Of a DNA stretch of 64,000 nucleotides, positions 13,119-25,245 are shown one piece after another (within the stretch, counting starts at the first letter, position 1; each line of letters opens with the position of its first letter). This stretch comes from Azadirachta indica (Eukaryota; Streptophyta; Magnoliopsida; Sapindales; Meliaceae). Below the pieces are notes generated by a model. That model was not told where the DNA came from. It worked only from the letters and a program-made list of their open reading frames with translations, and made no database searches. The stretch covers positions 14,054,087-14,118,086 of the forward strand of contig CM040447.1 of assembly GCA_022749755.1 (NCBI GenBank), in the 5' to 3' direction. A program made the position numbers and the translations under genes.

Positions 13119-15071
13119 ATGCAGCATATGAGACCTGTTCAAGATATGCTGATGACGACCAAGGAGAGATTGGACGCAACAGAACAAGAGAGGGATCGAG
13201 CTCTGGATGAGCTTCATGAGATGAAGAAGTTGGCTCAAGAGGCCAACATGAGGCTTAGTGAAACGATGACTACTAGGAAAGTTGCTGACATATATACGGA
13301 GATCAATGCGGCGAATGAAACAATGAGTCAAGCATTGAAAGAAAAGGAAAAGACTATTGAAATGCTGAAACTTGAATTTGGGAAGGCCAAAAAGGAATTG
13401 GAGATAAAATTAGTAGAGAAAGATGCATCATTGGAGGAGTTAAGAGGGACGTTGAGTAATGCAAAATCAGCAGAAGCTCATGCTATGAGTTTGTATTCTG
13501 AAAGTAAGAAGAGGCTTCAGGAACTGGAGGACGAAATTGAAAAAAGGAAGGAGTCTGAAAAGAAGATGTTTGATTCCTTCATTGCTCAAACCAAACAGCT
13601 TGAGCAATCAATGATCTCGTTTGAAGAATCAAAGCTTGAGATTGAGTCTCTTCGCGAAAGGTTGAAGAAATTGGAGGGTTCATCTGGGCAAGACACTAAA
13701 GATTTTAATGCATCTCAAACTTGGTTTGATGATTCAAGAGAAGCAATTGAAGGTCTCAAGTTTGAGCTTCAACTGGCAGAAGAAAAACTTGCTCGTTCAC
13801 AAGAGAGCGAAAAGAGTTCTGCGCTGAGGGTCAAGCGTCTAGTTGAGGAGGTAAGCGTGCTCAAGAATGAAATGAAACTTGTTAGTGAAGCAGAAGAAAA
13901 TAACAAGAAGGCTATGGATGATTTAGCATTAGCACTTAAAGAAGTTGCTTCACAAGCAAGCTATGCAAAGGAAAAACTTGCCTCAACCGAAGCAGAGCTT
14001 AATTCCACAAAATCTGAGGCAGAAGAAGTGAAGTTGAAGTTGAAGCACACCGAGGAGACATATAAAGTGCATTTTGATGAGCTGAAGAGAGAAGCCGATC
14101 TGTACAAAAATACTGCAGAGAGATTGAGAATAGAAGCCGAAGAATCACTTTTAGCATGGAGTGAGAAAGAGACTGGCTTTGTTAATTGTATCAAAAGAGC
14201 AGAGGAGGAAAGGGATGCTGCACAACAAGATAATAATAACTTGCTTGAGTCTCTTAAAGTAGCCGAGAACATGACAAGATCAGCAAAGGAAGAGCATCTC
14301 AAACTTCGCGATATCCTAAAGCAGGCAATAAATGAAGCTAATGTTGCAAAAGAAGCTTCTGAGATTGCTAGAGCAGAAAACTCCCAGCTCCAAGATGCCT
14401 TGCATGCCAAGGAAGAGGCTCTGAACTTCATTTGCCGAGAGAACGAAAACCTTAAAATGAATGAAGCTGCAGCTATTGATAGTATCAAGGAGTTGAAGCG
14501 TTTGCTCGCTGAATTACCAGCGAAAGAGTCTGAATCATCAACCAAAGAATCAAAAGTTGAGGATACAGAACAAACTAAGAAAGTGAACCCTACGAGTTTG
14601 GAGGACACAGAACAAGGTAAGAAATCAAAGTCTTCGAATTCACTGGACATGGAACATAAAGATGGTAAGAAAATGAAAGATGGGTTAAGTATAACTATCA
14701 AGGAGGTGAAACTCCCACATAAACAGCAGGAAACAGAGGAGAATACACATAAGGATACAAACAAAGATACAAAATTGCCCAACAAACATAAACATGAAGA
14801 TGAAGATGCCATTAAAGCTGACCCCCTTAGAGGCTCTATATTTGATGTAAATTCACCAGGCTCGGCAACTCATCACCGGAGAAAGTCTTCCATTTCCTTC
14901 ACAGAGGACGGAAAAACTATAATTCTGGAAGAGTTGGATAATCCAGAAGTGACACATTGTGATGAGTCAGATGGTGATAGAAGCACAAGGAAGAAGAAAG
15001 CACTGATGAGGAGGTTTGGAGACATATTGATGAGGAGAAGTTCTCACAGAAAGGAACCTTCACTTGAATGA
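13119..15071 (+). CDS. Long coiled-coil protein, WEB family-like (DUF827)
   Basis: The single coding exon gives 650 residues from ATG 13119 (MQHMRPVQDMLMTTKERLD). The frame is open a little further upstream but without an ATG. Residues about 10-465 form an almost continuous heptad-rich coiled coil dominated by Glu, Lys, Leu and Ala. About 465-590 is a hydrophilic linker with imperfect repeats of the type (V/L)EDTEQxKK. The C terminus is basic (RKKKALMRRFGDILMRRSS). That basic tail after a coiled coil is how I remember WEB-family proteins related to WEAK CHLOROPLAST MOVEMENT UNDER BLUE LIGHT 1, which help control blue-light chloroplast movement. No enzymatic motif, signal peptide or membrane span is visible. 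An interactor of ROP GTPases (ICR/RIP) is an alternative. Family assignment is moderate; the coiled coil is certain. Confidence 0.75.
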   Translation: MQHMRPVQDMLMTTKERLDATEQERDRALDELHEMKKLAQEANMRLSETMTTRKVADIYTEINAANETMSQALKEKEKTIEMLKLEFGKAKKELEIKLVEKDASLEELRGTLSNAKSAEAHAMSLYSESKKRLQELEDEIEKRKESEKKMFDSFIAQTKQLEQSMISFEESKLEIESLRERLKKLEGSSGQDTKDFNASQTWFDDSREAIEGLKFELQLAEEKLARSQESEKSSALRVKRLVEEVSVLKNEMKLVSEAEENNKKAMDDLALALKEVASQASYAKEKLASTEAELNSTKSEAEEVKLKLKHTEETYKVHFDELKREADLYKNTAERLRIEAEESLLAWSEKETGFVNCIKRAEEERDAAQQDNNNLLESLKVAENMTRSAKEEHLKLRDILKQAINEANVAKEASEIARAENSQLQDALHAKEEALNFICRENENLKMNEAAAIDSIKELKRLLAELPAKESESSTKESKVEDTEQTKKVNPTSLEDTEQGKKSKSSNSLDMEHKDGKKMKDGLSITIKEVKLPHKQQETEENTHKDTNKDTKLPNKHKHEDEDAIKADPLRGSIFDVNSPGSATHHRRKSSISFTEDGKTIILEELDNPEVTHCDESDGDRSTRKKKALMRRFGDILMRRSSHRKEPSLE

Positions 15072-16011
15072 ATGAATATGTATGCGTGTATATACAAATG
15101 TGTAACAGAAATTTCTATATACTATATACTGTAGTTTGATTTGATTTTCGTAGGAGATTGTTTGATTGTTTGTTTAGCTCTTTTGTTGTCATTCAAAATT
15201 TGGAGCTGTTGCAATTATACAATGTGTAATTTGCTCCCTTTTCAGATAAAGATATAAATAAATATAAGGTGTTTTTACCTCCTTTTACTTCTTTTTAAAA
15301 TTTTTTTTTTTTAAATTTGTTTGTTTTCACTCTTCAGAATTGTCATTGTTTTAGTTGAGATTTGATCATATCGTGGACTTCTAAATATACAGTATATGTT
15401 CATCAAGTTGTTTTCACTTTAAGAATTTAAAACAACTGGCTTCAACTTTTGAAACACACAGATTTTGAAATCGGAGAAAATTTTAGATAGGAGAGTTATA
15501 ATATATATTTAAAATCTTGAATGTTATCAATGTATGGGTATCAGAATTCAATCTAATCTGAACAATATATTCAACCTGATCCAATTCGACATACTTTTTA
15601 ATAGACTTAGTTGTTAGAATTTGTTAAAAATAATATAATATTATTCAGATAAAAAGATATTATTTTGTAATTTGATTTAATAAACATATTCATAAAATAT
15701 TTTAACTCTTTTTTTTTAACTTTATTAGTAATAATTTAGTATATAATGATCATTTAAAGAATTTCTACACAGAACATATATAACATTCTTTTTAATATGT
15801 AAAAATAAAATGAAAATTATATTATTTTCATTGTATTTTCTTAAAGAAATTATCAAACACATAATTAACATAAATAAAAAAACTATAAATATATGTTATA
15901 TATTTATTACAGTAACTATGATTAAAATTCTCTTTTTTTTACAGTTCTTAATCAAAATTAAATTAAACTATTAAATAAAAAATGTAAAAAGTATATTTAA
16001 TTATCAAAACC

Positions 16012-16339
16012 ATTGACACAACACTAAAATTAATTCACATATTATAATTTATTATTTTTATGTAAAATTTTTAATTTTCTTTCTAGTATTTCATAAATAC
16101 TCCTAACTAAATTTTTTGTAAAATAATTATTTAGATTTATTTTCAACCCTTGTTGTTAACTTTTTAAATTGAATAAAAGATCTAGTATTTTTTTTTTTAA
16201 AGTCAGGGGCTTATAGGAATATCTCTTATCTAAATTAAAATGTTAATAATAAGTTAGAAAAAATCTAAATAATTATTTTATGATAAAAAATGAAAATAAT
16301 AAATTATAATATATAAATGAAATTTATTGTTGTGTCAAT
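16012..16339. mobile_element. Foldback/MITE-like element with 12-bp perfect terminal inverted repeats
   Basis: The left end ATTGACACAACA (16012-16023) is matched exactly by TGTTGTGTCAAT (16328-16339). The inverted similarity extends inward: TATTATAATTTATTATTTT near 16,038 matches the complement of AATAATAAATTATAATATA near 16,295, and AAAATAATTATTTAGAT occurs inverted near 16,120 and 16,265. There is no ORF, which suits a non-autonomous DNA transposon. Confidence 0.6.
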
Positions 16340-17572
16340 AAGAATAATATAATTTTTAAATATATACTAAATAAAATATTATACATATTTGTTATTTCTT
16401 GAAAAGATAAAAGGATATATTACAATATCCCTTTTCACTTTTATTGTGTAGGTTATTTTATTTATTTTAATACAAGTTAAACATTATTCCTACATGAATT
16501 GGGACTTCCACTGAAAATAAAAACAAAATTATTTTGTTTTATTTTATTTTATATTATATTAGCTTGTGTTGTCAAGTAAGTCAATAAGAGGACATAAATA
16601 ATATTCGCATCTTTCTCCAATGGTTCCAACTCATGCCAATAAGAGCCGTCACAAATTAAACTCATTTATTCTCAATCTAAACTATTCTTAATTTAATGTA
16701 ATTTAGTGTAATCTAATATTATTATAATGTTTCAAATTTTAGATAAATTAATAAAAATTTATTTTTTAAAAAAATTGTTTTGTCTCTAGAATAGGGTTTA
16801 ATATACAATTTAATACTAATATTTAAAATTATTTATTGAACTCTCAAATAATTAAATAGGTCATGCACTAGTTTTTCTTTTGTAATTTATTTCTCCAAAT
16901 GTATAATTTAGTCTTAATAATGTAAAAATTACCTTTTTATCTTCGAATTCGTTAAATAAGTTGCGTGTTGAATTGTTTATTTCTCTAAACAAACTAAATT
17001 ATGTAAAATTTTTACAAAACAAACTAAAATTTGGTAGAGATTTAGATGAAGTGATACAAATCTACGGAAAAAGGAAACATCATAACAAAAACAAAGACAT
17101 TTATTCAAAATTATAATCATTAGGAGGAAGCAATTACGGACCAAAAACAACCCCACCCCCACCACTAGTCATGTTGCTATCCTCAACTACTATTTTCTTA
17201 ACCAACAAGCTTCACTGCTTCCTCCTCATCCCCAAACAAAAATCAATCAATGATAATTTTTTTAGGGCCATCTTATTCTGCATAAAAATCTATAATATAC
17301 GGATAATAAATGGGACTAAATTGATAATTATAAAATATAATTATTTTTTTTTTTTGTTATTTAAATTGAAATTTATAAAGTAAAATGATAATATTCTATA
17401 TATATCACATTATTAAAAAAAAAAATAAAGCAATTATAAATAAGGACCCACAAAATATTTTAAATACAAAAACATATCCAGATCAGAAACCAAAAGAAAC
17501 AAGAAAAGCATGTTTTGATGGTATAACAAATCGAACGGCAATTATTTATTCGTACAAAACCTGATAACTTAA

Positions 17573-17628
17573 CACGTGTGAAAAATCGTATCCCCGTCCA
17601 CTTTATGTAACCACAAGTTTAACACGTG
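17573..17628. promoter_or_regulatory. Pair of G-box/ABRE-type elements upstream of the LanC-like gene
   Basis: CACGTG occurs at 17573-17578 and 17623-17628, exactly 50 bp apart, both in the context TTAACACGTGT or TTTAACACGTGTT. The second is a 10-bp perfect palindrome, AACACGTGTT. They lie 130-185 bp before the start codon, where bZIP or bHLH factors commonly bind. Confidence 0.6.
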
Positions 17629-17757
17629 TTTCCATTTTTACTCTTCTCTTTCTCCTTCGTTCCTTTGCCTTTTTGTCCTTCGTATTAAGAAAGCTAGCAA
17701 ACTGTTCCTCTCTCATTAGTCCTCAAAACCAAACCAGAGAAGAAGTTGGTAGTTACC

Positions 17758-20700
17758 ATGTCTTCTGTAGAGTTTGCTTCTCAGGACAGCCGTAATTCCC
17801 ATGAAGATAACAACAACGAACGCTTTGATTTGCTCCGCAGAAACAACATCATGGATCCAACGGCTACTATCGACATGTCGCTACGCACTGAAACTTTTCT
17901 CAAAGCTGCCTTATCTCTCAAAGACCAGGTACGGATAGCTAGTACTTTAATTTAACAGTGTTCTATATTATATGGGTTTTGTTTTTTTGTTTTTCTAAAG
18001 CTGGTTAGCTTAAGGGGGTGTGATGGGTGGTGTAGGTGGTGGAGGTCACGCGGCGGAGAGGTGGTGGGGGAGAACCGGGTACGGGCGTGGATCCAACTCT
18101 TTACGCGGGTCTGTTGGGAACAGCTTTCGTTTGCTTGAGGTCGTACGAGGTTACCGGTAACAAGCATGACTTGATATTGTCCGCCGATGTTATTGACACG
18201 TGTGCTTCCATCGTACGTGCCTGTGCCTCCACCAGGTAACTTCGTTTTCACTTTTTTTTTTTTTTTTTTTTTACTGCAACATGCTTTAAGCTGAGCTGTA
18301 AAATAGAAAGCATGTGAGAGATCGGTAGATATTTTCTTTTTGGTCTGTTGAAATATCTGTGTCAGAATATAAGTTGGTTGTGAGGTAACCAAAAATAAGA
18401 AAAAAACTAAAAATTAGTAGGAGATAGAAGCGGGATATTTTTGCTAAATGGGTGAAGATGATGCCGGTAGTATCAATAACTGTACTCTGATTATGTTGGT
18501 AGATTGCTTTCAAAGCGCAAAAGGTAGGTGAAATTTTTAAGAGCAGGGCAAATATTTTTGGCAGCATATCTTTCAAAAATTAACCATCAAATTTAAAACG
18601 AGACCTAATTTATCGGCTTTTATTACTTAGGCCCTTGAGTTTTTCTTCTTTAAGAACACTGTATAACCGGTTTTTTGTAACTGGGTCACTATTGATATTT
18701 TTTTTTGCATTAAGAACTGACCGTTGAGGTGCAAAAATGTAAATATTCAAAGACTTTGAGTCAATAAAAATATTTGTCATTAATAATCAATAAATTACGT
18801 TCTTAAATTAAAAAAAAAAAATTTGAAAACTCACAAATTCATATAATAATGTTCCACCATGGTTTAATTGCTTCAACCAGCAAGATTTTTGGGATGGTAA
18901 AAGTGGTTAAATTCGAATTATGTTAATAATAAAATTATGAAGAAATTTAGTTTATATTTATATAAACTTGTTAATTTATGCTTATATGAGGGTGGTAAGT
19001 AGTATCTTAAATGCTCTTTTGTTTTTTCTATTTATTTAATTAGGGTTGATATAATTTATAAGTAACTGGTAAAAATCATATTGGTGCAGGCATGTTACAT
19101 TTTTATGTGGCAGAGGAGGGATCTATGCACTTGGTGCCGTGGTGGCTAATTACATGGCGGACCATCCGAGACGTGACTTTTTCTTAAATCTCTTTCTTGA
19201 GGTATTACTATCGAAAATCAAATTATATGTTAATAGGAAATTTGTTTTCACTTTCATACAATTTCAAATTTTTGCCTGAATAAAGGACAAAGTCTCATGT
19301 TTTTTTTCTAGATATTTGCTTACGCTATCAAAAATCATGAAGTAGCCAGGTCCACATCAAGTTCTTATTCATGTATATGAGTTTGAGTTGTCTTATCTAG
19401 TCACTTTTTCCTTAATTTAGGATCACAGAAAATGCATGAGTTGAGGGTAAAAATGACGTCTGAACATTATGCCATTGCGAAGTTGAAAGTTACATTTACC
19501 AAGTACGATCTTGGCACATGACATGCTAACTTATTTTCATGACTATATATGAATGCGGTTAGGAAAATACTTGTTGGTAGGTTTGACAAAATTGGGTTAT
19601 TACCTAAACCAAAATCAACTAAAAGCCTGGTTGGTTGGTTTATAATTTAGTAAATTGACTCAAATCTAATATAGGGTATGAACCGAATATGTTTTTGATT
19701 TTAATTGATTATAAGGTTGATATACGAACCGAATTGATCGGTTTATTTACAACAAGGTTAGACTGAATTTACAAAAATGAGAAAAATTGGACTGGATTCA
19801 ATTCCCGTGTATTCTTTGCAATCTTTAAATTTGGAGAAAATATAGAATACCTTTGTTACAGTACAATCATACGGTAATATTGTGCTATATGTGTATTTAT
19901 TTGTTCTAACTAGTAATCGATCAAAAATTTTCAAAAAACAAATGTCTATATTAAAAAAATTAATTGTGAATTGTTGCATGGATGATGTGGTATAAAGGAG
20001 GTATTCTAGACTTCCTCTTAAATGAGTTTTTTCGTTATCTAGAAAGATATTAAATAAATTAAGAAAAGCCTTTTATGTTAGAATATAGTTCTGTGGAATT
20101 GGTTCGTGTATCATAGAAAAACAAGTCCAAATTTAAAATAATATTTAGAACACCTTATATATATATATCAGGATTAAAAAGCAACGATTGGTTGCAAAAT
20201 GTAAAGGGAGCAAAGTTGAGTGTACCGTGTACGTGAAGATAGTAGTTGTTTTTGGCTATGTTGTTGCAGCCTTCAATTTCAGTCAGCTAATACTTTGTTT
20301 ATGTGGTTTCTGGATAGTTCTCCCTGAATTGCTGAACTAATATGAATGCGTAATTTGTGTGAGCGGAACTCCTTTTAGTTAGGAAAGGATTATTTACATC
20401 TTTTAGGCAGGTCACTCTGTACCCTGTGATCTTTCCAGTCATTTATGAATGTACTGTGTGACCTTATTCTTATGAGCCCACTGCTAATTTCTACAAGCAG
20501 AAGATCTTATTCTTATTCCTATGTTGACTGGTTATTTTTTATTTTTTCTTGTGCACAAGATCCTCATCAGTGCCAATCTCTTAAAGCACATGTAATCCTT
20601 GTGCTGAGATGAATGATGCACTAAAAATATTTTGTTTGCTCAATGTCACACTAGATAAAAGATGTCAGCCTTCAAGTTCAGTCCAGTGGTGTCATATTAT

Positions 20701-21852
20701 TGAAGATTAAATTTATTTGCAAGTCTAGTTGGTGCAGTAATTGTAGTGATATCAGTTTGCCTAATATCTGGTACATCTGGTTTGAGGTCCATGGGAAGCA
20801 AACAACTATATGTATCTAATATTATATTCAATTGATTTTATACAGGTAGCACAGGAGAGAGCCCTGCCAGTTGGACCAGAGGAAGGTGGATTTGGGATGT
20901 CTTATGATCTTCTCTACGGTCGAGCTGGATTTTTATGGGCTGCTTTGTTCATAAACAAGCATCTTGGAGCAGAGACATTGCCTAATGAGCTTCTCATGCC
21001 CATTGTTGATGCTGTATTAGCTGGAGGCAGAGCAGGTGCAACTGATATCACAGCCTGCCCCTTGATGTATAGATGGCATGGTACAAGGTACTGGGGTGCT
21101 GCCAATGGTCTTGCTGGAATCTTGCAGGTTCTGCTTCATTTCCCTCTCTCTGAACAAGATGCTGAAGATGTCAAAGGGACTTTGAGGTATATGATGAGTA
21201 ATAGGTTTCCTCATAGCGGTAATTACCCTGTTAGTGAAGGAAATCCTAGGGACAAGTTGGTGCAGTGGTCTCACGGAGCAAGTGGTGTGGCCATCACACT
21301 CTGCAAGGCGTCAGAGGTTAGTGTTTCAGCTGTTTTTGGTTGGATATGTCTTTAGCAGGCTATACATCTTTAACTGGGTGATTAGCCTGAGACCTTGGTA
21401 AAATGGCAGTACTGTTAATAGGTTTAATTGATCATACTTGAAGAGAAAATTTCCGTATGCACATGAAATTTGAAAGCCAATTGACCTCTTCTGGTGCTTT
21501 AACGTTGCAGGTGTTTCCAAATGATAGGGAATTTCGCAATGCTGCTATAGAAGCCGGAGAAGTTGTGTGGAAGAATGGATTGGTGAAGAAGGTGGGACTA
21601 GCGGATGGAGCAGCTGGAAATGCCTATGCATTCCTTTCCCTCTATCGACTGACAGGAGAGAGCATATATGAAGAAAGGGCTAAGGCATTTGCGAGCTACT
21701 TGTATCATAATGCGCATAAACTAGTGACTTCAGGACATGCACGAGGCGCTGAGCACAGCTACTCCCTCTATCAAGGACTTGCCGGAACAGCATGCATCTG
21801 GTTTGATCTGCTTGCACCGGTAAACTCCAGGTTCCCTGGATATGAACTCTAG
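17758..21852 (+). CDS. GCL1: LanC-like protein (GCL1/GCL2 type)
   Basis: Five exons (17758-17928, 18036-18235, 19090-19201, 20846-21316, 21511-21852) join in frame to 431 aa. The protein starts MSSVEFASQDSRN and ends SRFPGYEL. It belongs to the eukaryotic LanC-like family, an alpha-toroid related to lantibiotic cyclases; plant members were once proposed as GPCR-type ABA receptors, an idea since disputed. Family landmarks are VDPTLYAGLLGTAFVCLRSY, TFLCGRGGIYALGA, YDLLYGRAGFLWAALF, WSHGASGVAITLCKA and GLADGAAGNAYAFLSLYRL. At the sites where LANCL proteins carry zinc ligands (WCHGAPG and CHG), this one has WSHGASG and ADG, so no metal site is expected. Length and the motifs I recall favour GCL1 over GCL2. 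The start is the only ATG near the beginning of the frame. Paired G-boxes lie upstream, and intron 3 is 1.6 kb. Confidence 0.92.
18252..18272. repeat. Poly-T tract in intron 2 of the LanC-like gene
   Basis: A run of about 21 T lies 16 bases after the exon 2 donor. Confidence 0.9.
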
Positions 21853-23009
21853 GTTAATAATTTAACCTGGTATCAACTTTATTAATATGAAATGTATCCT
21901 TGACATGTATATATGAGTGTAGCCCTTTCACAAGGTGTTCTAATTTCAAGTCGCTTTCCAGGAGAAATTATGTTTACCTTGTGTTTTTGAATGGAAGGAA
22001 TGGCTTGGCTGGGATGTGTACTAAAGAAACACAAGTCTTAGGAGAAAATAAGTCAGATTTGGTTTGGTAACGTTAGAGGATTTTAGATACTAGTAACTTT
22101 GGCCACTTGTTCTTCTTGGTAATGTTTTCAGTCTTAAAGATTGCTGGTAGAACTTTTGTAAAATTTATATCCTAGCAAAAATATTTTTCCTTTAATAATT
22201 TAAAACATTTTCATTTTGATAATATAATTTATTATATTTTTAATATTACAAATCAATATATAATTTAGATTTATCAGAGTTGGAAGTTTGTGTGCAAGTT
22301 TATATTATATATGGAATTTTGCGTATAATTTAGGCAAGTTTTGCTTGCATTTTAGAAAAATCTGTCAGAATTAATACATAGAAAATTGAACCTTTGTTAC
22401 CAAAATCAATGTAAAAAATGGAACCTTTATTTAAAATCAATGAAGGATTATACGAAAATTAATGTAGAAAATCATACTTTTTTTATCAGTTAAACAATTA
22501 GTCAATATTTTAGAATAAAATTTAATAATTTATAATTTTCAAAATAAAATTAATAAGTAATATTAACTAAATTTAATAATTTATATTAATATCATGTAAG
22601 AGGTAATATTTTATCAAAAAATTAAAAAAATAAAAATCAAACTTTCAGGCCCTTATTACAGAGCAGTCTCCAGCCCAGCCCAGTTTCCTGTCCCAGAGTT
22701 GCATGCATTTAAATATTCAATTAGAGCATCAATCAGGCTCTAATATTCTGTCGTTGAAATGTCAAATATAGTCAACGTCTCCTCCACTTCAGTCAATTTC
22801 TCTGAAACTGTTTCTTCCGTATCCAAGCCAAACGTCGTCGTCGGATACTTTCCATCTCTGTATTAATTTTAACGTGCAAGACGGGGCAGGGCAGGGTCCG
22901 GGCATTGCCTCAATCACTGTCACCCCAATTAAACGCATATCAGCCACGTGGTCGGACGTAATAGTGCCGCGTAGAGCAGATCGAAAATAGACTTTGAATT
23001 GGTTTGACA

Positions 23010-23545
23010 GAAAAAAAAAAAGTTGTTTTAGATATTTGATAAAATATTTTTAAAATTATTTTAATAAAATTATATTATTTTATAGTAAATTTTGAGAAAT
23101 AGAAAAAAAAAAAATTATTTTTTAAAATCTAAATTTTTAAAATAATTTTATTTTTTTAAATATAATACCCAATATATTCATTTAAAATTATAAAAACCTA
23201 AAATTAATCTTACAAATTATTTTTTTAATTTTACTTTAATTGATAAATAAAATTATTAAAATAATTTTTTTCTTTTTATTTTCTAATTTTATTTTTAGTT
23301 ATTCTATATATTTATTTATAAATTATTTTAAATAAATATATATATATATTATGTCATATTATATTACATTAAACACTTAAAATAATTTTTATTTATTATT
23401 ATTTATTGTGTATTTTTAATTATTTGTATTGTCATAATATTTTTAATAATAAATTTGTTAAATATATAAAATTAATTTTAAATTTTTAATATTTTTAAAA
23501 ATAAAATTTATCAAATATAAAATTAATTCCCTTTAAAATTGATTG
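23010..23545. mobile_element. MITE-like element, inverted termini
   Basis: The left end reads TTTTAGATATTTGATAAAAT followed by ATTTTTAAAA. The right end, reverse-complemented, reads TTTTATATTTGATAAATTTT followed by ATTTTTAAAA. The interior is non-coding and almost pure A+T, so chance inverted similarity is a real risk. Confidence 0.35.
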
Positions 23546-23904
23546 TTTGTATATTACGGTAAAAACAGATTTTTTTTAAGTTTACAGGAATCTCAAGTTG
23601 GCTTCAGATCGAGGCAGCATAAGGAACGAACTATTAATTGTAAAGATTTTTATCTTTACGTGTCCTACGTTTAGTGGATAATACCATGCACGGACCACTT
23701 TAGGACCAATGGAATTCGCCACTTCGTTTTACGACATTTAAGATAAAATGATTTTAATAAGCCACGTGTATGCATGACATAATCTTAACAAAATTACATC
23801 TCATAACGCACACTACATGACAAGAAGGATACAGGGTAAGAGTTTGTTTGGAAGTGCCCATATTCATTTGACTTTAAAACGCACAGCGAAAAAATATATG
23901 TTAT

Positions 23905-24335
23905 ATTTAGTGTTTGTTTAGTTTAACTTTTTTATTATTTAAAAGAATTTTTTTAATGATAAAAATTTTTTTAAATTTTTTAATATTGTTTAGTTGACAA
24001 TGAAAAAAAAATTTAAAAATTAAAAAAATCGTTTTCTTTTTATTAAAAAAAAACTCAAAATTTGAGTTTTTGGTAGTAGAACTTTCTCGACTTTTTTAAA
24101 AGATAAAATTGTTTAAAATACCCTTATTTTATTTTAAAAATTTTATATAATTTCTTTAAAATAAAACATTAAAAATTTGTCTATTAAAGTAATTATTTAA
24201 ATTTTTCTCAAAAGTTATTTGTGACAACTAAATGATTAATAAATTATTGTTAAAAACTTTACTCATAAAAGTTTTACGGATCAAAACTCTACTTTAAAAA
24301 GTTTTATTTGAAAAGTTATAGCACACGAATCCTTA
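23905..24335 (+). mobile_element. MITE-like repeat, copy A (upstream of PR-1)
   Basis: It begins GTGTTTGTTTAGTTTAAC then TTTTTT, and ends AAAAGTTATAGCACACGAAT. The core at 24,103-24,240 (containing CCTTATTTTATTTTAAAAA and, later, TTATTTGTGACAACTAAAT) is clearly related to 26,277-26,420 on the other side of PR-1, in the same orientation. There is no ORF. Confidence 0.5.
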
Positions 24336-25081
24336 ATAACATTAATTTTTGCTGGGACTGCTTTAAATTTTTTTAATCAATACATAATATTTAGAGTTTT
24401 CATTTCACAATAATTTATAACTTTAAATTTACAGTACTTCATACACTAAATTGAAATCCATTCTTCAAATATTTTTAAAAAAAATTACTGTATGCAACAC
24501 CATTAAAATTTCTAATAAATTTTTAATATAATATTGATAATTTGTATATATAATATTTAAAAAAAATTTATAGTACCCCAATCTCAAACATACTCACAAA
24601 AATATTGTACTATTGATTTACATACATACATACATATATATATATATAACTATTTAATTAATATTATTATTTCATGATTTATTACATAATATTTCTAATA
24701 TGGACAAATATCTTTAAGCTTCGTTATTGTACGAAGTAAGAGAATTCTCTCGTTGACAGTTTTGGGGAGAGGGAGCCTGGTCTTTTAGCATCCGACCTCT
24801 GGATCGATTATCATCCTCTAGAACGTGAAAGAGTTAGGCTTAGGCTTTGAACATGTCAAAATGACAGTGCAATACTTAAACCCTTTTTTTTTTTTTTTAA
24901 CAATTTATCACAATGTTGAAAAAATTGCAACAAACAATGTGCACCATTTAATAGAATGGTGTAGTTGATTAATTTTATCCAAACATCTGAGCCACTTCGT
25001 TATTTGATCATCTTATTTTAAGCTTCTGAAGGTAACTGAAAATATCTCTTGCCAATTTGTAGCACATGTACATCTATTTTT

Positions 25082-25087
25082 AGTCAA
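25082..25087 (-). promoter_or_regulatory. W-box-like element upstream of PR-1
   Basis: AGTCAA is TTGACT on the reverse strand, a WRKY-binding core, 43 bp upstream of the PR-1 TATA box. A single short motif is weak evidence. Confidence 0.35.
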
Positions 25088-25129
25088 CTCGATCCTCAGC
25101 CAAATTTCTACATCGATCTTAACTATTCC

Positions 25130-25137
25130 TATAAATA
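25130..25137 (+). promoter_or_regulatory. TATA box of the PR-1 gene
   Basis: TATAAATA lies 109 bp before the PR-1 start codon, with an A/C-rich leader in between. Confidence 0.65.
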
Positions 25138-25245
25138 CATACCAAATCATCTCAATTTTTCATCAACCCAAGATCACCCGTAGCTTCTCATCATCCCCGT
25201 TAATTAATTAGAAACCTTGCAAAACCAAAATTGTTTACAAAAACG

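Larger units (their letters stand above)
15072..17757. other. AT-rich intergenic DNA, with the GCL promoter at its right end
   Basis: The WEB-like 3'UTR probably ends near 15,260. The rest to about 17,450 is extremely AT-rich without coding potential. It includes a foldback element at 16,012-16,339. The last 200 bases hold two G-boxes and a pyrimidine-rich leader, and belong to the LanC-like gene. Confidence 0.5.
21853..25081. other. Intergenic DNA between the LanC-like gene and PR-1
   Basis: The 3'UTR of the LanC-like gene probably extends to about 22,170. The remainder is AT-rich with two MITE-like elements (near 23,010-23,545 and 23,905-24,335). GC-richer islands lie at about 22,650-22,990 and 23,580-23,720, without an open frame I can support. 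A T13 run occurs near 24,885. Confidence 0.5.

Noticed and set aside
13961..14812. 283-residue open frame on the minus strand
   Set aside because: It is the antisense shadow of the Glu/Lys-rich coiled coil, with a Ser/Phe/Leu-rich composition and no independent support.
17952..18576. Minus-strand frames over GCL exon 2 and intron 2
   Set aside because: They include the translated poly-A/T tract and run antisense to a supported exon.
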